Source: Acinetobacter lwoffii
GTDB lineage: Bacteria > Pseudomonadota > Gammaproteobacteria > Pseudomonadales > Moraxellaceae
NCBI RefSeq assembly: GCF_024129435.1
Contig: NZ_JAMXXN010000004.1
Location: forward strand, 124,001-188,000
Reading direction: 5' to 3'
Length of the DNA: 64,000 nt
Part shown: piece by piece, positions 8,583 to 17,427 of the stretch
Position numbering within the stretch: the first letter of the stretch is position 1
Layout of the letters: every line of letters begins with the position of its first letter
The notes under the pieces: generated by a model
Databases searched by the model: none
Seen by the model: only the letters and a program-made list of their open reading frames with translations
What the model was told of the DNA's origin: nothing
Translations under genes and position numbers: made by a program

Positions 8583-9308
8583 ATGAAATTTACACAACTT
8601 ACGGCACTTTGTGCATTAGCTTCAACTGCTGTATTTGCCCAAGCAAAACCAGTTTGGCAGGACTTTAGCGTTACAGGTCTTTATGGTGAAAACTATGAAG
8701 TTGTAGACGATCAGCAAACTACTTTAACTGTTGAATATGCTGCAAAAGTTAAATATGCAGATGTATTCTTCTTTATGGATCGTCTGCGCGGTGGCGATGA
8801 TGTTAAAAGTACGTACTTTGAGTTATCACCACGTTTAAGCTTAAGCGAAGTTACAGGCCAAAAACTTGCCTTTGGTCCAGTGAAAGATGTGCTTATTTCA
8901 ACAACGTGGGAAGGTTCAGATAATGCTGATAACTTCCTATATGGCGTGGGCTTTGACCTTGATATCCCATACTTTCAATATGCAAGCTTAAATCTTTATC
9001 GTGCAAACAATGAAAAAGTGTTTGGCAATAAAGACGATTATCAAATGACGCTTACCTATGGTGTGCCATTTAAACTGGGTGCTGAAGATTTTCTTGTAGA
9101 TGGCTTCCTTGATTGGTCAACTGCTGAAAAAGACGCTCAAGCAAGCGAGTTAAACTGGACTACACAGTGGAAATGGAATGCGGGCAAACACATTTCTCCA
9201 GATACCCGTTTATACCTCGGTGTTGAACATTCAGTGTGGAACAATAAGTTTGGTCTTAAAAGTCAAGACGAAAACAATGTCAGCGCACTTGTGAAATATC
9301 ATTTCTAA
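8583..9308 (+). CDS. Tsx/OmpK-family nucleoside-specific outer-membrane channel
   Basis: The 241-residue protein has a signal peptide (about 1-21, ending VFAQA) and a barrel with the Tsx-family pattern: WQDFSVTGLYGENYEV, VFFFMDRLRGG, YFELSPRLSLS, and a terminal VKYHF with C-terminal Phe for BAM recognition. Family members form pores for nucleosides and related solutes. Codon use looks a little more AT-rich and simpler than neighbouring genes, possibly from high expression. A strong GGGGGG-A purine site lies seven bases before the ATG. A terminator follows, so it is monocistronic. Confidence 0.85.
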   Translation: MKFTQLTALCALASTAVFAQAKPVWQDFSVTGLYGENYEVVDDQQTTLTVEYAAKVKYADVFFFMDRLRGGDDVKSTYFELSPRLSLSEVTGQKLAFGPVKDVLISTTWEGSDNADNFLYGVGFDLDIPYFQYASLNLYRANNEKVFGNKDDYQMTLTYGVPFKLGAEDFLVDGFLDWSTAEKDAQASELNWTTQWKWNAGKHISPDTRLYLGVEHSVWNNKFGLKSQDENNVSALVKYHF

Positions 9309-9322
9309 TTGATGTATGATCG

Positions 9323-9352
9323 AAAGCAGAACTCCGGTTCTGCTTTTTTTTT
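9323..9352 (+). terminator. Intrinsic terminator of the Tsx-family gene
   Basis: AAAGCAGAAC and GTTCTGCTTT pair around a TCCG loop, followed by a long T-run. Confidence 0.9.
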
Positions 9353-9390
9353 AAACTGTGATTTCAGCTCACCTCTACTAGAACAAAAAT

Positions 9391-9903
9391 ATGCCTGATT
9401 TTGACATTCGACCTGCGACCGAACATGATCTTGAAACCATCCTCGAGATTTATAATCAGGAAGTACTCTATGGTACCGCGACCTGGAACAGAACAGCCTT
9501 TGATTTGAACTATTTCAAAATCTGGTTTAAGCAGCTTAAAAATCAGAATTTCCCGGTTTTTGTGGTTGAAGATACTCAAAATAAAGTCGTTACTGGCTAT
9601 GCCTGTTATGATCAGTTTCGTAGTATTCAGGGCTTTCAACAGACGGTAGAACATTCCATCTTTTTAAATCCGGATTATGCTGGGCAAGGTCTGGGTTCTA
9701 AATTATTGCGGTATTTAATTGAACAGGCTCAAGTACAGAAACTGCATATCATGGTCGCGGCGATTGATTCTGAAAACACCTCATCAATTCGTCTGCATGA
9801 AAAACTGGGTTTCGTTCAAACTGCCTATATGCCACAAGTCGGACAGAAGTTTGGGCACTGGCGTGATTTGGTCCTCTTACAAATCAATCTGGATCAAGCT
9901 TGA
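9391..9903 (+). CDS. GNAT N-acetyltransferase, phosphinothricin-acetyltransferase-like
   Basis: The 170-residue protein shows the GNAT core. FDIRPATEHDLETILEIYN is the N-terminal strand-helix, VEHSIFLNPDYAGQGLG (residues 86-102) the acetyl-CoA pyrophosphate loop, and SIRLHEKLGF the C-terminal signature. This layout is that of the Pat/Bar/MnaT group, whose members acetylate phosphinothricin, methionine sulfoximine or related amino acids. The true substrate is unknown. The ATG has only a weak ribosome-binding site. It stands alone after the terminator of the channel gene. Confidence 0.85.
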   Translation: MPDFDIRPATEHDLETILEIYNQEVLYGTATWNRTAFDLNYFKIWFKQLKNQNFPVFVVEDTQNKVVTGYACYDQFRSIQGFQQTVEHSIFLNPDYAGQGLGSKLLRYLIEQAQVQKLHIMVAAIDSENTSSIRLHEKLGFVQTAYMPQVGQKFGHWRDLVLLQINLDQA

Positions 9904-10075
9904 TTCATTCTTAGTTTAAAGCTATTCCAGAACTGCTTTCTGGACACTCCTCTTCAGCTTTTTAATACTTGGCCATCACGATATTTTGTTGTTATCCAGT
10001 CTAATAAGCACAAGTTCTATTTACTTATACTAGCGGTTATGTTTTATTCAGCTCAAAATCATACTGAATAACACC

Positions 10076-10798
10076 ATGTATAAATCTCTATTGTCTATTG
10101 GTCTTTTAAGTTTAAGTATGCTCACTTTTGCTGATTCAGACTTTGAAAAAGAGCTCCGTTCAGGCTGTAGCAAAGTGCCAAGCTATGCAAATAATGGCAA
10201 AAAATTCTACGACCAAAAACAATATCAAAAGGCCATAGCGCAATTTGAGCAACAAGCCGCATGGTCATCCTTTTGTGCGATGAATGTAGAAGATGGCGGT
10301 ACAGCTTTTTCCGAACGCGATATCACTACGGCGTTTAACAATGTCGGTTTAAGTTATGCCAAGCTTGGAAAGCCGCAATGGGCACGCGCCTGGTTTTCTG
10401 TCTATCCTGAAGCCCAAAGTAGCCAGTTTAATTTGAAACAGCTTCCCACTCCTCAAAAAAGTGCTAACTTGGCGGGAAAATATGTACGTTACGCGGGCTA
10501 TGGAGCATGGGATACTATTACAGTTCAGAAAGTAAAAAATGCATATGAAATTGATTTCGAAGGTTATTATATGGGGTTACGTAGTCTGATTTACGGTCCT
10601 AATGTAGGAGACTTTGAAACTTCTATGGCTTTAAATAAAAGCCAAGCACAGTATCAATTTCAGGATTGCAAAATTGATCTAACTTTTAAATTTGATCCAA
10701 AAATAGGACAGCAAACTGATGTAAAAGAAACACCTTATACTAATTGCGGTTTTGGACATAATGTCTCGGCAGAGGGTCTATATTTAAAGGTTGAGTGA
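10076..10798 (+). CDS. Secreted protein with TPR-like N-terminal half, unknown function
   Basis: The 240-residue product begins with a signal peptide (MYKSLLSIGLLSLSMLTFA). Residues 35-105 look like two tetratricopeptide-type helix pairs (GKKFYDQKQYQKAIAQFEQQA and FNNVGLSYAKLGKPQWARAWF). The C-terminal half is a different, beta-rich domain (GKYVRYAGYGAWDTITVQ through NCGFGHNVSAEGLY) with a conserved-looking Cys pair (DCKIDL, NCGFG). That half loosely recalls small periplasmic lysozyme-inhibitor-like domains, but I cannot name the family. No operon partner is evident. Function is not assigned. Confidence 0.6.
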   Translation: MYKSLLSIGLLSLSMLTFADSDFEKELRSGCSKVPSYANNGKKFYDQKQYQKAIAQFEQQAAWSSFCAMNVEDGGTAFSERDITTAFNNVGLSYAKLGKPQWARAWFSVYPEAQSSQFNLKQLPTPQKSANLAGKYVRYAGYGAWDTITVQKVKNAYEIDFEGYYMGLRSLIYGPNVGDFETSMALNKSQAQYQFQDCKIDLTFKFDPKIGQQTDVKETPYTNCGFGHNVSAEGLYLKVE

Positions 10799-10864
10799 TT
10801 GCCGATTCAGCGATATCTTATTGCCCTATAACAAACATAATATTCAAAATATTACAGGGAAAAT

Positions 10865-11551
10865 ATGGCTAAATTTCTAAATACCAGTGCAACCAATTTT
10901 TTCTTAGAAGAACTCATCAAAAATGCCAAAGAACGTTTAATTTTAATCAGTCCGTATTTGCGTCTCAATGACCGTATTAAAGAATTATTAGAAGACAAAG
11001 ACCGGTTAAAAATTGATGTTCGCATTGTCTATGGCAAAAGTGATTTGCATCCTGAAGAAATTAAATGGATTCAAAAACTGGACTATGTTCGTTTGAGTTT
11101 CTGCAAAAACCTGCATGCAAAGTGCTATCCGAATGAATCGGAATGTATTATTTCCAGTTTAAACCTCTATGAATTTAGCTAGGTCAATAACAATGAAATG
11201 GGCATTTCAGTTCGTAAGTATGAAGATGATGAAGTTTTTAAAGATGCGTATGAAGAAGCGCAGCGTATTATTCGGATTAGCGAAGAAGTCCGGATTAGCT
11301 TAGATGAAGTCAAAGCTAATCCGAACACTGAGGATTTAGGTCAAACTGATCAAGAAGCTAATGCCTTTAGTAAATTGACCACCTCCAAACTGGCTGCCAA
11401 ATATAAAATTAAAACAGCAGATTTACTTGAAAAGTTAGTGGATAAAGGCTTTTTAAAGCTGAATGACACGGGTAAACATTTTTTAACTGACCAAGGCAAA
11501 TCCATCGGTGGTGAATACCATCCAAGTCAGTACGGCGGCTATTTTTTATGA
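10865..11551 (+). pseudogene. Phospholipase D-like protein with C-terminal winged helix, split by an in-frame TAG
   Basis: Codon 106 (11180-11182) is TAG. The frame continues without shift through VNNNEMG to a stop at 11551, giving about 228 codons in all. The N-terminal part holds one PLD half-site with His84-x-Lys86 in NLHAKCY. The C-terminal part ends in a winged-helix-like segment (TSKLAAKYKIKTADLLEKLVDKGFL ... LTDQGKSIGGEY) resembling KilA-C type DNA-binding domains. A single CAG-to-TAG change (FSQ to FS-stop) would explain the break. Alternatives are natural amber readthrough, a sequencing error, or independent translation of the second half from ATG 11198, which has no clear ribosome-binding site. 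Confidence 0.75.
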
Positions 11552-11574
11552 AATGAAAATACAGAAATCTAATT

Positions 11575-11806
11575 CCTCCATTATTCAAAAAAAATTCCCC
11601 TCTCTCTTTAGGAGATGAGAAGCTCTGCTTGATAAGAGGAGATTTAAAATTTAATCCCTCCAAACCTCCCTTTCTTACGCTTCGATATAAAGCAGTGCTT
11701 ATATCTTGCTCAGGGAAGCTTTTTCCCTCTCCTTCTAGGAGAGGTTTAGGGAGATGTAAATAAAGATAAACCCTCATCCCCCGCCTTCTCCCTGAGGGAG
11801 AAGGAG
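11575..11806. repeat. Pyrimidine/purine-rich intergenic repeat cluster with small hairpins
   Basis: This spacer between the PLD-like gene and urtE holds at least three hairpins: GAAGC-TCT-GCTTg (11619-11631), GATATAA...TTATATC with an AGCAGTGC centre (11684-11705), and CCTTCTCCC-TGA-GGGAGAAGG (11784-11804). AGGAGATGAGAAGC at 11610 recurs exactly at 30182, and CCTTCTAGGAGA at 11731 recurs at 30176. The element is therefore dispersed in this genome. No gene is present. Confidence 0.7.
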
Positions 11807-11814
11807 CTAAAGAA

Positions 11815-12513
11815 TTAAATCGTCACCAACTCCCGGATCCCCTTCCCCGGCATTTCACTGCCCACACCTTGCGCCACCACTTGCCCACGTGCCATCACGG
11901 TATAACCATCGGCAAGTTCTTCTGCAAAGTCATAGAACTGCTCCACCAACACAATCGCCATTTCACCACCATCAGCAAGTTTACGAATGACTCGACCAAT
12001 ATCTTTAATGATTGAGGGTTGAATACCCTCAGTCGGCTCATCCAAAATCAGCACACGAGGTTCAGATGCCAAGGCACGGGCAATAGCAAGTTGCTGCTGT
12101 TGACCACCCGATAAATCCCCCCCACGGCGATGCTTCATTTCATCTAAAACAGGGAAAATTTCATACAGATGCTCAGGCACTTTACGAGTTTTCGCCCCTT
12201 TAAATTTCGCCATGCCAATCAGGAGGTTTTCCTCAACCGTCAGCGTTGAAAAAATATCGCGACCTTGTGGTACATAAGCCAAACCTTCACGGACACGCTG
12301 TTCAGGACTGAACTTGGAAATGTCTTTACCATCCAATAAAATTTGCCCAGATTTAATCGGTAAAATCCCCATCAAACACTTAAGCAGTGTGGTTTTACCC
12401 ACACCATTACGCCCAAGTACCACCGAGCATTCACCCACAGGTGCAGTAAAGGACACATTACGCAAAATATGACTGCCACCATAAAATTGATTGACGTCTT
12501 TGACTTCTAACAT
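11815..12513 (-). CDS. urtE: Urea ABC transporter ATP-binding protein UrtE
   Basis: The 232-residue ATPase is LivF-like, with Walker A GRNGVGKT (34-41), signature LSGGQ (134-138) and Walker B LILDEP (155-160) followed by TEGIQPS, which is typical of UrtE. It powers uptake of urea together with UrtD at the inner face of the membrane. A GGAGAC site precedes the ATG. It is the last gene of a five-gene minus-strand operon, 10 bases after urtD. No classic T-tailed terminator follows; the next bases are the hairpin-rich repeat. Confidence 0.93.
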   Translation of the reverse strand: MLEVKDVNQFYGGSHILRNVSFTAPVGECSVVLGRNGVGKTTLLKCLMGILPIKSGQILLDGKDISKFSPEQRVREGLAYVPQGRDIFSTLTVEENLLIGMAKFKGAKTRKVPEHLYEIFPVLDEMKHRRGGDLSGGQQQQLAIARALASEPRVLILDEPTEGIQPSIIKDIGRVIRKLADGGEMAIVLVEQFYDFAEELADGYTVMARGQVVAQGVGSEMPGKGIRELVTI

Positions 12514-12523
12514 TGCTGTCTCC

Positions 12524-13342
12524 TTAACGTCCTAAATATTTTTCAATGACATCTTCATTGGCTTGTACTTCTGCCAATGTGCCTTCTGCCAAAATTGCGC
12601 CTTGTGCCAATACCGTGACTTTTTCACTAATGGTGTCAATAAAACTCATGTCATGCTCGACTACTACAAGGGTATGGTTTTTCTTGAGTTCTAAACACAA
12701 CTCCGCCGTGCGTTCGGTTTCGGCATCGGTCATCCCTGCTACAGGCTCATCCAGTAAAATCAGTTTTGGGCGTTGCATCAGCAACATGCCGATTTCTAAC
12801 CATTGCTTTTGACCGTGTGACAACAAGCCTGCCGGTTTATTGACGAACTCTTGCAAACGAATTTGCGCAAGTGACTCATCCAACGCATTTTGCGCATCAG
12901 GATTAAGCTTGCTAAAGAAACTCTTTTTCACCCGTTTATCTTTGGGTGCAGCAAGGAGCAGATTTTCCATAACCGTGAAATTTTCAAACACGGTTGGCTT
13001 TTGGAACTTACGCCCGATGCCTGCTTCGGCAATTTGCTCGGTACTCATTTTGGCTAAATCGTAATTTTGACCGAAAAATGCCGTGCCTTCGGTTGGTCGA
13101 GTTTTGCCCGTGATCACATCCATTAAGGTGGTTTTACCTGCCCCATTCGGCCCAATGATGCAGCGTAATTCGCCTTCTTCTATATAAAGCGACAAATCGT
13201 TTAAGGCACGAAAGGCATCAAACCAAACACTGACTTTTTCTAAATACAGCGCAATACCATGGGTAAAATCCGCGCCTTGTTCTTTAGGACGGCCATAGCC
13301 TTCAGCGGCATGACCACCATGAGGTTGCAGGATTTCGCTCAT
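12524..13342 (-). CDS. urtD: Urea ABC transporter ATP-binding protein UrtD
   Basis: The 272-residue LivG-like ATPase has Walker A GPNGAGKT (64-71), signature LSHGQ, and Walker B LILLDEP followed by VAGMTDAET. The opening segment of about 30 residues before the nucleotide-binding fold (MSEILQPHGGHAAEGYG) is an extension often seen in UrtD. It pairs with UrtE as the nucleotide-binding dimer. GGGAG lies ahead of the ATG, and the start is three bases from the urtC stop, implying translational coupling. Confidence 0.93.
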   Translation of the reverse strand: MSEILQPHGGHAAEGYGRPKEQGADFTHGIALYLEKVSVWFDAFRALNDLSLYIEEGELRCIIGPNGAGKTTLMDVITGKTRPTEGTAFFGQNYDLAKMSTEQIAEAGIGRKFQKPTVFENFTVMENLLLAAPKDKRVKKSFFSKLNPDAQNALDESLAQIRLQEFVNKPAGLLSHGQKQWLEIGMLLMQRPKLILLDEPVAGMTDAETERTAELCLELKKNHTLVVVEHDMSFIDTISEKVTVLAQGAILAEGTLAEVQANEDVIEKYLGR

Positions 13343-13345
13343 TCG

Positions 13346-14413
13346 CTACGCTCCCTTCTTAAAACGGTCAAACAGACCAATAATGCCTTTTGGCAGGAAG
13401 ATGGTCACCACAATAAATAGGGCACCTAGAATTAATAACCATGCTTCAGGGGATGCTGCGGTAAAGTAGGTTTTTGCCCCGTTGATGACGCCTGCACCCA
13501 GCAATGGCCCAATCAATGTGCCACGACCACCTGCTGCCACCCACACCGCCATTTCAATCGAGTTCACCGGGTTCATTTCACTTGGATTAATAATGCCTGC
13601 TTGCGGCACATACAGCGCGCCTGCAATCCCTGCAATCACCGCAGAAAGTACCCAAGCAGAGAGCTTGTACCAAAGCGTGCGATAGCCCAAATATTGCAGA
13701 CGATTTTCGCTATCACGAATCGCCCCCAACACACGGCCATAAGGTTTATTCATTAAATGACGTAAACCGATAAAGCATAGCAACAACACCAATGCGGTAA
13801 TAAAGCACAAACTCGCACGCATCGATGCCGAGGTAATGTCCATACCTAAAATGGTTTTAAAACCGGTAAAGCCGTTGTTTCCACCAAAGCCGGTTTCATT
13901 ACGGAAGAAAAGTAATGCAGCGGCAAAAGTCATGGCTTGAGTGATAATCGAGAAATACACACCTTTGATTTTCGAGCGGAAGGCAAAGAAACCAAAAATA
14001 AAGGCAATAATGCCTGGCACGAGCACTACGAGTGCCAGCGACCAGAGGAAATATTCTGTACCGACCCAGAACCAGGGCACTTCGGTCCAGCTTAAGAAAC
14101 GCATAAAGTCCGGAATGCCATCCCCTGCAGACTGGCGCATCAGGTACATCCCAAAGGCATAACCGCCAAGGGCAAAGTACAAACCATGTCCCAAACTTAA
14201 AATTCCGGCATAGCCCCAAACTAAATCCAGCGCCAAGGCGACCAAGGCCAAGCACATGATTTTGCCAATCAGAGTGACCCAATAAGCAGATAAATGCAGG
14301 GTTGAATCGGCAGGTAATAAATGTAGCCATGGCAATGCCAATAAGATGGCAAAGCACACGGCAGTGGCAATACCGCTATGCGGTTTATCGGATAATAATT
14401 GTGTCATCTTCAT
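13346..14413 (-). CDS. urtC: Urea ABC transporter permease UrtC
   Basis: The 355-residue LivM-like permease has about ten hydrophobic segments and the conserved stretches GYAGILSLGHGLYFALGGY, GNNGFTGF and GALYVPQAGIINP. With UrtB it forms the membrane channel of the urea importer. I chose the ATG at 14413 (MKMTQLL). GGAG stands seven bases ahead, and this avoids a 29-base overlap with urtB that an upstream start would cause. The resulting gap to the urtB stop is four bases. Confidence 0.93.
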   Translation of the reverse strand: MKMTQLLSDKPHSGIATAVCFAILLALPWLHLLPADSTLHLSAYWVTLIGKIMCLALVALALDLVWGYAGILSLGHGLYFALGGYAFGMYLMRQSAGDGIPDFMRFLSWTEVPWFWVGTEYFLWSLALVVLVPGIIAFIFGFFAFRSKIKGVYFSIITQAMTFAAALLFFRNETGFGGNNGFTGFKTILGMDITSASMRASLCFITALVLLLCFIGLRHLMNKPYGRVLGAIRDSENRLQYLGYRTLWYKLSAWVLSAVIAGIAGALYVPQAGIINPSEMNPVNSIEMAVWVAAGGRGTLIGPLLGAGVINGAKTYFTAASPEAWLLILGALFIVVTIFLPKGIIGLFDRFKKGA

Positions 14414-14417
14414 GTGC

Positions 14418-16052
14418 TTACTCCACGAAACGGCCTTTGATGGCAAACAAACCTTGTGGACGTTTTTGAATAAACAAAATCACAAGCACCAAGAGAACAA
14501 TTTTTGCCAGTACCGCACCAATGCCAATTTCCAAGGCGGTACCGCTAATACCCAGACCAAGCGCTGCAAGGACTGCACCCCACACCTGACCTACACCACC
14601 GACAACTACAACCAAGAAGGCATCAATAATGTAGTTTTGCCCTAAATCCGGCCCGACGTTACCGACTTGTGCCAAAGCACATCCGGCTAGTCCTGCCAAA
14701 CCTGAACCGAGACCAAAGGCCATCATGTCAATACGACTTGAACGAATGCCGACTGCACGTGCCATTTGACGGTTTTGCGTGACTGCACGCACGAACAGAC
14801 CAAAACGGGTTTTATTAAGCAGATAAACCAGCAGTAGAAGCACTGCGATGGTAAAAACAATAATGGCAATGCGGTTATAGGGCAGCATTAAGCTGGGCGT
14901 GATAGAAATCCCGCCTGATAGCCATGAAATATTCGACACTTCGACATTTTGCGCACCAAAAGTCATCCGTACCAGTTGCATCAGAATGAGACTGACACCA
15001 AAAGTGGCAAGCAAGGTTTCCAACTGGCGACCATATAGCGGACGAATCACCGTGCGTTCAATCAACATACCAATCAGCGCACTGACCACAAATGCAGCAG
15101 GAATCGCGGCAATCAGGTACCAATCAACATAGCTGCCCAAATAGCTTTTAAACAGGCTTTGCACCACATAAGTGGTATAGGCGCCAATCATAATGAGCTC
15201 GCCATGTGCCATATTAATCACACCGAGCAAACCGTAGGTAATCGCAAGACCCAGTGCAGCAAGCAACAAAATACTGGCGGTACTTAAACCTGAAAATAAA
15301 TGTCCTGTCCATTCACTGGCTTGAATACGGGTTTTAATACTGTTTTTCGCTTCAAGCAAAGCCGTTTTCAGTTCAGGATGTAAATTCGGCTGTGCCAACT
15401 CATTGTCGATCATCGCCAAGACATCAGGACGATTAGAATCTTGTAAAATTTTTGCGGCTTGAATTTTGACGAGCACATCTGAGTTTTGATAATCCAGACG
15501 GGCTTTCAACTGAGCCAAACGGGCTTTGACTTTATTGTTTTGTTCTTTTAAATACAGCGCATTGATATGTGCTATATCAAGTTCTGCAAGATTGCTTTCA
15601 TAAATATCAATCGCTTCTAAACGCTCAGAGGCATCATCCGACTTCAACTTGCTTTGTGCCAAACCAAAGGTCAGTGCTTTACGCAAGGTATTCACCAAAG
15701 TGACTTGTGCAAGGTCACTTGGCCAATCTGCAACGACATCTAAACTTGGATAACTGAGCAACTGATCATCGGCTTCTAAAATATAGGTTTGTCCTTGAGA
15801 ATCGCTATAAAGCTGGTCGTTTTCAACATATTCTGCAAGCTGATCTAACTGTTCAATACTGCCTGGCCATTGATTGAGTAAAGCACGACGTTGAGCAAAA
15901 TCACCTTGCACAAATTGCTGAATCGCATCTTGTGGTTGTATCGCTATGGTTGAATTATTGTGTTGTAAAGAGGTTTCTGCTGTTGCCATTTGCATACAAA
16001 ATATTTGTATACACAACAGAAAAATAGTGGCGATATTCACACGAATATTCAT
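14418..16052 (-). CDS. urtB: Urea ABC transporter permease UrtB
   Basis: The 544-residue protein is far longer than LivH. A signal-like segment (about residues 1-25) and some 230 helical, Lys/Leu/Gln-rich residues, probably periplasmic, precede the permease core (TASILLLAALGLAITYGLLG, MAHGELIMIGAYTTY, GSGLAGLAGCALAQ). This extension is a normal feature of UrtB and separates it from branched-chain amino-acid permeases. The ATG at 16052 has AGGGG upstream; a GTG three codons earlier is less likely. It partners UrtC. The gap to urtA is about 95 bases. Confidence 0.93.
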   Translation of the reverse strand: MNIRVNIATIFLLCIQIFCMQMATAETSLQHNNSTIAIQPQDAIQQFVQGDFAQRRALLNQWPGSIEQLDQLAEYVENDQLYSDSQGQTYILEADDQLLSYPSLDVVADWPSDLAQVTLVNTLRKALTFGLAQSKLKSDDASERLEAIDIYESNLAELDIAHINALYLKEQNNKVKARLAQLKARLDYQNSDVLVKIQAAKILQDSNRPDVLAMIDNELAQPNLHPELKTALLEAKNSIKTRIQASEWTGHLFSGLSTASILLLAALGLAITYGLLGVINMAHGELIMIGAYTTYVVQSLFKSYLGSYVDWYLIAAIPAAFVVSALIGMLIERTVIRPLYGRQLETLLATFGVSLILMQLVRMTFGAQNVEVSNISWLSGGISITPSLMLPYNRIAIIVFTIAVLLLLVYLLNKTRFGLFVRAVTQNRQMARAVGIRSSRIDMMAFGLGSGLAGLAGCALAQVGNVGPDLGQNYIIDAFLVVVVGGVGQVWGAVLAALGLGISGTALEIGIGAVLAKIVLLVLVILFIQKRPQGLFAIKGRFVE

Positions 16053-16146
16053 TATATACACCCCTATTCCATTGGAAGTTTTCCGTGGAGAGTAAGAAAA
16101 AAATCAGAGGATGCCTGCTACGGCTGTAGCAGGCAAAAGATAGGTA

Positions 16147-17427
16147 TTATTTAGGAATGTACGGGCTCCAAGGCTCTGCTTGAATAGTTTGAGATGTTTT
16201 GTAGACCACATCAAACTGACCATCACCACGAATCTGGCCAATCATGACTGGCTTGTGTAAGTGATGGTTACTTGCATCCATTTTTAGGGTATAGCCCGAT
16301 GGTGCTTTGAATTCCTGACCTGCCATCGCTTCACGGACTTTATCGACCTCTGTAGAACCTGCTTTTTCAACGGCTTGCTTCCACATATTAATCCCGACAT
16401 AGGTCGCTTCCATTGGGTCATTGGTCACCAGTTTGTCAGCATTTGGCAGTTTGAATTCCACCGCATACTGCTTCATTTTGTTGGTGAATTCGGTATTGAC
16501 CGGATTCTTCACTGACATGAAATAGTTCCATGATGCCAAATGACCGACCAATGGCTTGGTATCAATACCACGCAGTTCTTCTTCACCCACTGAAAATGCC
16601 ATGACTGGAATTTCAGAAGCTTTAATACCCTGATTACCCAGTTCACGGTAGAACGGCACGTTGGAGTCGCCATTAATGGTCGAGATCACCGCAGTCTTTT
16701 TACCGGCTGCGAATTTTTTCACATTACCCACAATAGTTTGATAGTTGCTGTGACCAAATGGCGTGTACTCTTCCATGATGTCAGCATCGGCCACGCCTTT
16801 AGACTTTAAGAACGCACGTAAAATCTGGTTGGTGGTACGTGGGTACACATAGTCTGTACCGAGCAGGACAAAACGCTCAGCCTTGCCGCCCTCTTCGCTC
16901 ATCAAGTATTCCACGGCTGGAATGGCTTGCTGGTTAGGCGCAGCACCGGTATAAAAAATATTTTTGGATTGTTCTTGGCCTTCGTACTGTACAGGATAGA
17001 ACAATAAGCCATTCAGCTCTTCAACCACTGGCAATACCGATTTACGTGACACCGACGTCCATGCACCGAAAATTACCGCGACTTTGTCTTGGGTAATCAG
17101 CTGACGTGCTTGCTCTGCAAACAGCGGCCAGTCTGATGCTGGATCGACCACCACCGGTTCCAGTTTCTTACCCAGTACCCCACCATTATCATTGATTTCC
17201 TTAATCGCCATTAAGGCCGTGTCTTTCAGTGAAGTTTCAGAAATTGCCATCGTGCCTGACAAGGAATGCAGGATCCCGACTTTAATCGTATCGCCGCTAT
17301 CTGCGACTTTGCTTTCTGTGGCCGGGGCTCCTGCTTTTTCAGCAGATTTTGAACACCCCGTTAATGCAACAGCCCCTGCCATGGTTGCGGCTAAAATACT
17401 TTTTGAAAATAAATTGCGTTGGAACAT
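16147..17427 (-). CDS. urtA: Urea ABC transporter substrate-binding lipoprotein UrtA
   Basis: The 426-residue protein has a lipoprotein signal with lipobox LTGC (Cys25) and then a type-1 periplasmic binding fold (IKVGILHSLSGTMAISE, IFGAWTSVSRKSVLPVVEE, NGLLFYPVQYEGQE). The YPVQYEG segment and overall length are characteristic of UrtA-type urea binders rather than LivJ. Anchored to the inner membrane, it delivers urea to UrtBC. The ATG at 17427 has GGAG nine bases ahead; an in-frame TTG five codons upstream is rejected because the ribosome site would then lie inside the gene. It is the first gene of the operon. Confidence 0.93.
   Translation of the reverse strand: MFQRNLFSKSILAATMAGAVALTGCSKSAEKAGAPATESKVADSGDTIKVGILHSLSGTMAISETSLKDTALMAIKEINDNGGVLGKKLEPVVVDPASDWPLFAEQARQLITQDKVAVIFGAWTSVSRKSVLPVVEELNGLLFYPVQYEGQEQSKNIFYTGAAPNQQAIPAVEYLMSEEGGKAERFVLLGTDYVYPRTTNQILRAFLKSKGVADADIMEEYTPFGHSNYQTIVGNVKKFAAGKKTAVISTINGDSNVPFYRELGNQGIKASEIPVMAFSVGEEELRGIDTKPLVGHLASWNYFMSVKNPVNTEFTNKMKQYAVEFKLPNADKLVTNDPMEATYVGINMWKQAVEKAGSTEVDKVREAMAGQEFKAPSGYTLKMDASNHHLHKPVMIGQIRGDGQFDVVYKTSQTIQAEPWSPYIPK

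Noticed and set aside
11815..17427. Branched-chain amino acid transporter instead of urea transporter
   Set aside because: The long N-terminal part of UrtB, the UrtD extension and the UrtA YPVQYEG segment with five-gene order all favour urt over liv.
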